A stretch of DNA of 7,170 nucleotides, taken from assembly GCA_035456985.1 (NCBI GenBank), contig DATICE010000126.1, positions 1-7,170 on the forward strand. The letters run 5' to 3'. Position numbers and translations under genes: made by a program. Source of the DNA: SG8-41 sp035456985 (lineage in GTDB: Bacteria > Pseudomonadota > Gammaproteobacteria > Burkholderiales > SG8-41). Each line of letters opens with the position of its first letter. Positions within the stretch are counted from its first letter, which is position 1. Under the pieces are notes generated by a model. The model searched no databases, had not been told where the DNA came from, and was given only the letters and a program-made list of their open reading frames with translations. Positions 6,595 to 7,170 of this stretch are shown one piece after another.

Positions 6595-6600
6595 GGAAGG
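6595..6600 (+). promoter_or_regulatory. Ribosome binding site supporting the GTG start of the Nudix gene
   Basis: GGAAGG lies 7 bases before the GTG at 6608. It is the reason for choosing this GTG over the in-frame ATG at 6650, which would fall inside the first beta strand of the Nudix fold. The gap after the small-subunit stop is only 17 bases. Confidence 0.6.
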
Positions 6601-6607
6601 CGGAACG

Positions 6608-7170
6608 GTGAAGGCAGAAAAAATCACGCCGCAGCCGGCCGCCACCTTGATGCTGGTGCGCGATGCGCTGCACGGGCTGGAGGTGCTGATGCTTCAGCGG
6701 AGCCAGGCGCTCGCCTTCATGCCCGGCGTGCACGTGTTTCCCGGCGGCGCGCTGGATGCAGCCGATGATTCGCCGGCGCTGCGCGCGCTGTGCGCCGGCA
6801 TCGACGACGCCGCGGCGAGCCGTGCGCTCGGAATCCAGCGCGGCGGGCTCGCGCACTGGATCGCGGCGATCCGCGAGGCGTTCGAGGAGGCCGGGATACT
6901 GCTGGCGTACGACGCCGCCGGCGGGATCGTGTCCGTGGACGAAGCCACAGCGGAGCGCTACCGCGCGCAGCGCCGCGCGCTCGACGAGGGCCGTAGCGAT
7001 TTCGCGGAATTCATGGTCGGCGAGGGCTTGCGGCTTGCCGTGGACCGGCTGCGTTACTTCGGACACTGGATCACCCCGGTCGGCTCGCCGCGGCGTTACG
7101 ATACCCGCTTCTTTGTCGCGGTCGCGCCGGAAGGGCAGGAGGCGCGCCACGACGAGCGCGAGACCATCGC
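6608..7170 (+). CDS. Nudix hydrolase, NUDT19/CoA-pyrophosphatase-like with long insertion, 3' truncated by window edge
   Basis: An open frame starts at GTG 6608 and runs without a stop to the window end (187 codons visible). Nudix enzymes hydrolyse nucleoside diphosphates linked to another moiety. Seen: a first strand AATLMLVRDA, then LEVLMLQRSQALAFMPG, the block HVFPGGALD at 42-50, and the Nudix helix REAFEEAGILL at 89-99, in which Arg89, Glu90, Glu93, Glu94 and Gly96 fit REUxEExGU with metal-binding glutamates. About 40 residues separate FPGG from this helix, far more than in a standard Nudix box; such an insertion is typical of the NUDT19/RP2-like group, whose characterised animal members cleave coenzyme A and acyl-CoA. 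The later RYFGHWITP segment and RYDTRFFVA also fit this group. It may be a housekeeping passenger at the end of the operon or act on CoA intermediates. Substrate unknown. Confidence 0.85.
   Translation, partial: MKAEKITPQPAATLMLVRDALHGLEVLMLQRSQALAFMPGVHVFPGGALDAADDSPALRALCAGIDDAAASRALGIQRGGLAHWIAAIREAFEEAGILLAYDAAGGIVSVDEATAERYRAQRRALDEGRSDFAEFMVGEGLRLAVDRLRYFGHWITPVGSPRRYDTRFFVAVAPEGQEARHDERETI

Overview
The window is high-GC DNA whose gene content suggests a betaproteobacterium, probably Burkholderiales. The best taxonomic clue is two adjacent genes for Bug-type (TctC-like) periplasmic substrate-binding proteins, a family strongly expanded in that order. Taxonomy is inferred from gene content and base composition only.

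All eight genes lie on the + strand and are packed tightly. In order they are: the 3' part of an aspartate dehydrogenase-like gene (1-738); an RraA / HMG-aldolase-like gene (735-1424, ATGA overlap); a type I sulfatase-like hydrolase (1425-2879, starting directly after the previous stop); two Bug proteins of 325 aa each (2925-3902 and 3933-4910, both with strong Shine-Dalgarno sites and signal peptides); the large (4930-6171) and small (6168-6590, GTGA overlap) subunits of a split aconitase-X enzyme; and the 5' part of a Nudix hydrolase (6608-7170, running off the window). No gap exceeds 45 bases. I see no RNA gene, insertion sequence, CRISPR array, promoter or convincing terminator, so the region reads as the interior of one long operon.

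My reading is a catabolic operon for an organic acid, possibly nitrogen-containing or sulfate/phosphonate-esterified. The Bug proteins would capture the substrate in the periplasm, the sulfatase-like enzyme would hydrolyse an ester, and aconitase X would dehydrate or hydrate a hydroxy acid. The RraA-like protein would cleave a hydroxy-oxo acid to pyruvate-type products, and the AspDH-like enzyme would handle an amino/imino acid with NAD(P). The substrate cannot be named from sequence.

The most interesting point is that the aconitase-X pair looks divergent. The small subunit lacks the serine-rich motif that normally supplies the catalytic serine, and the large subunit has a changed context around its last candidate iron-sulfur cysteine. 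This suggests a subfamily with a different reaction from the known cis-3-hydroxyproline dehydratase and phosphomevalonate dehydratase.
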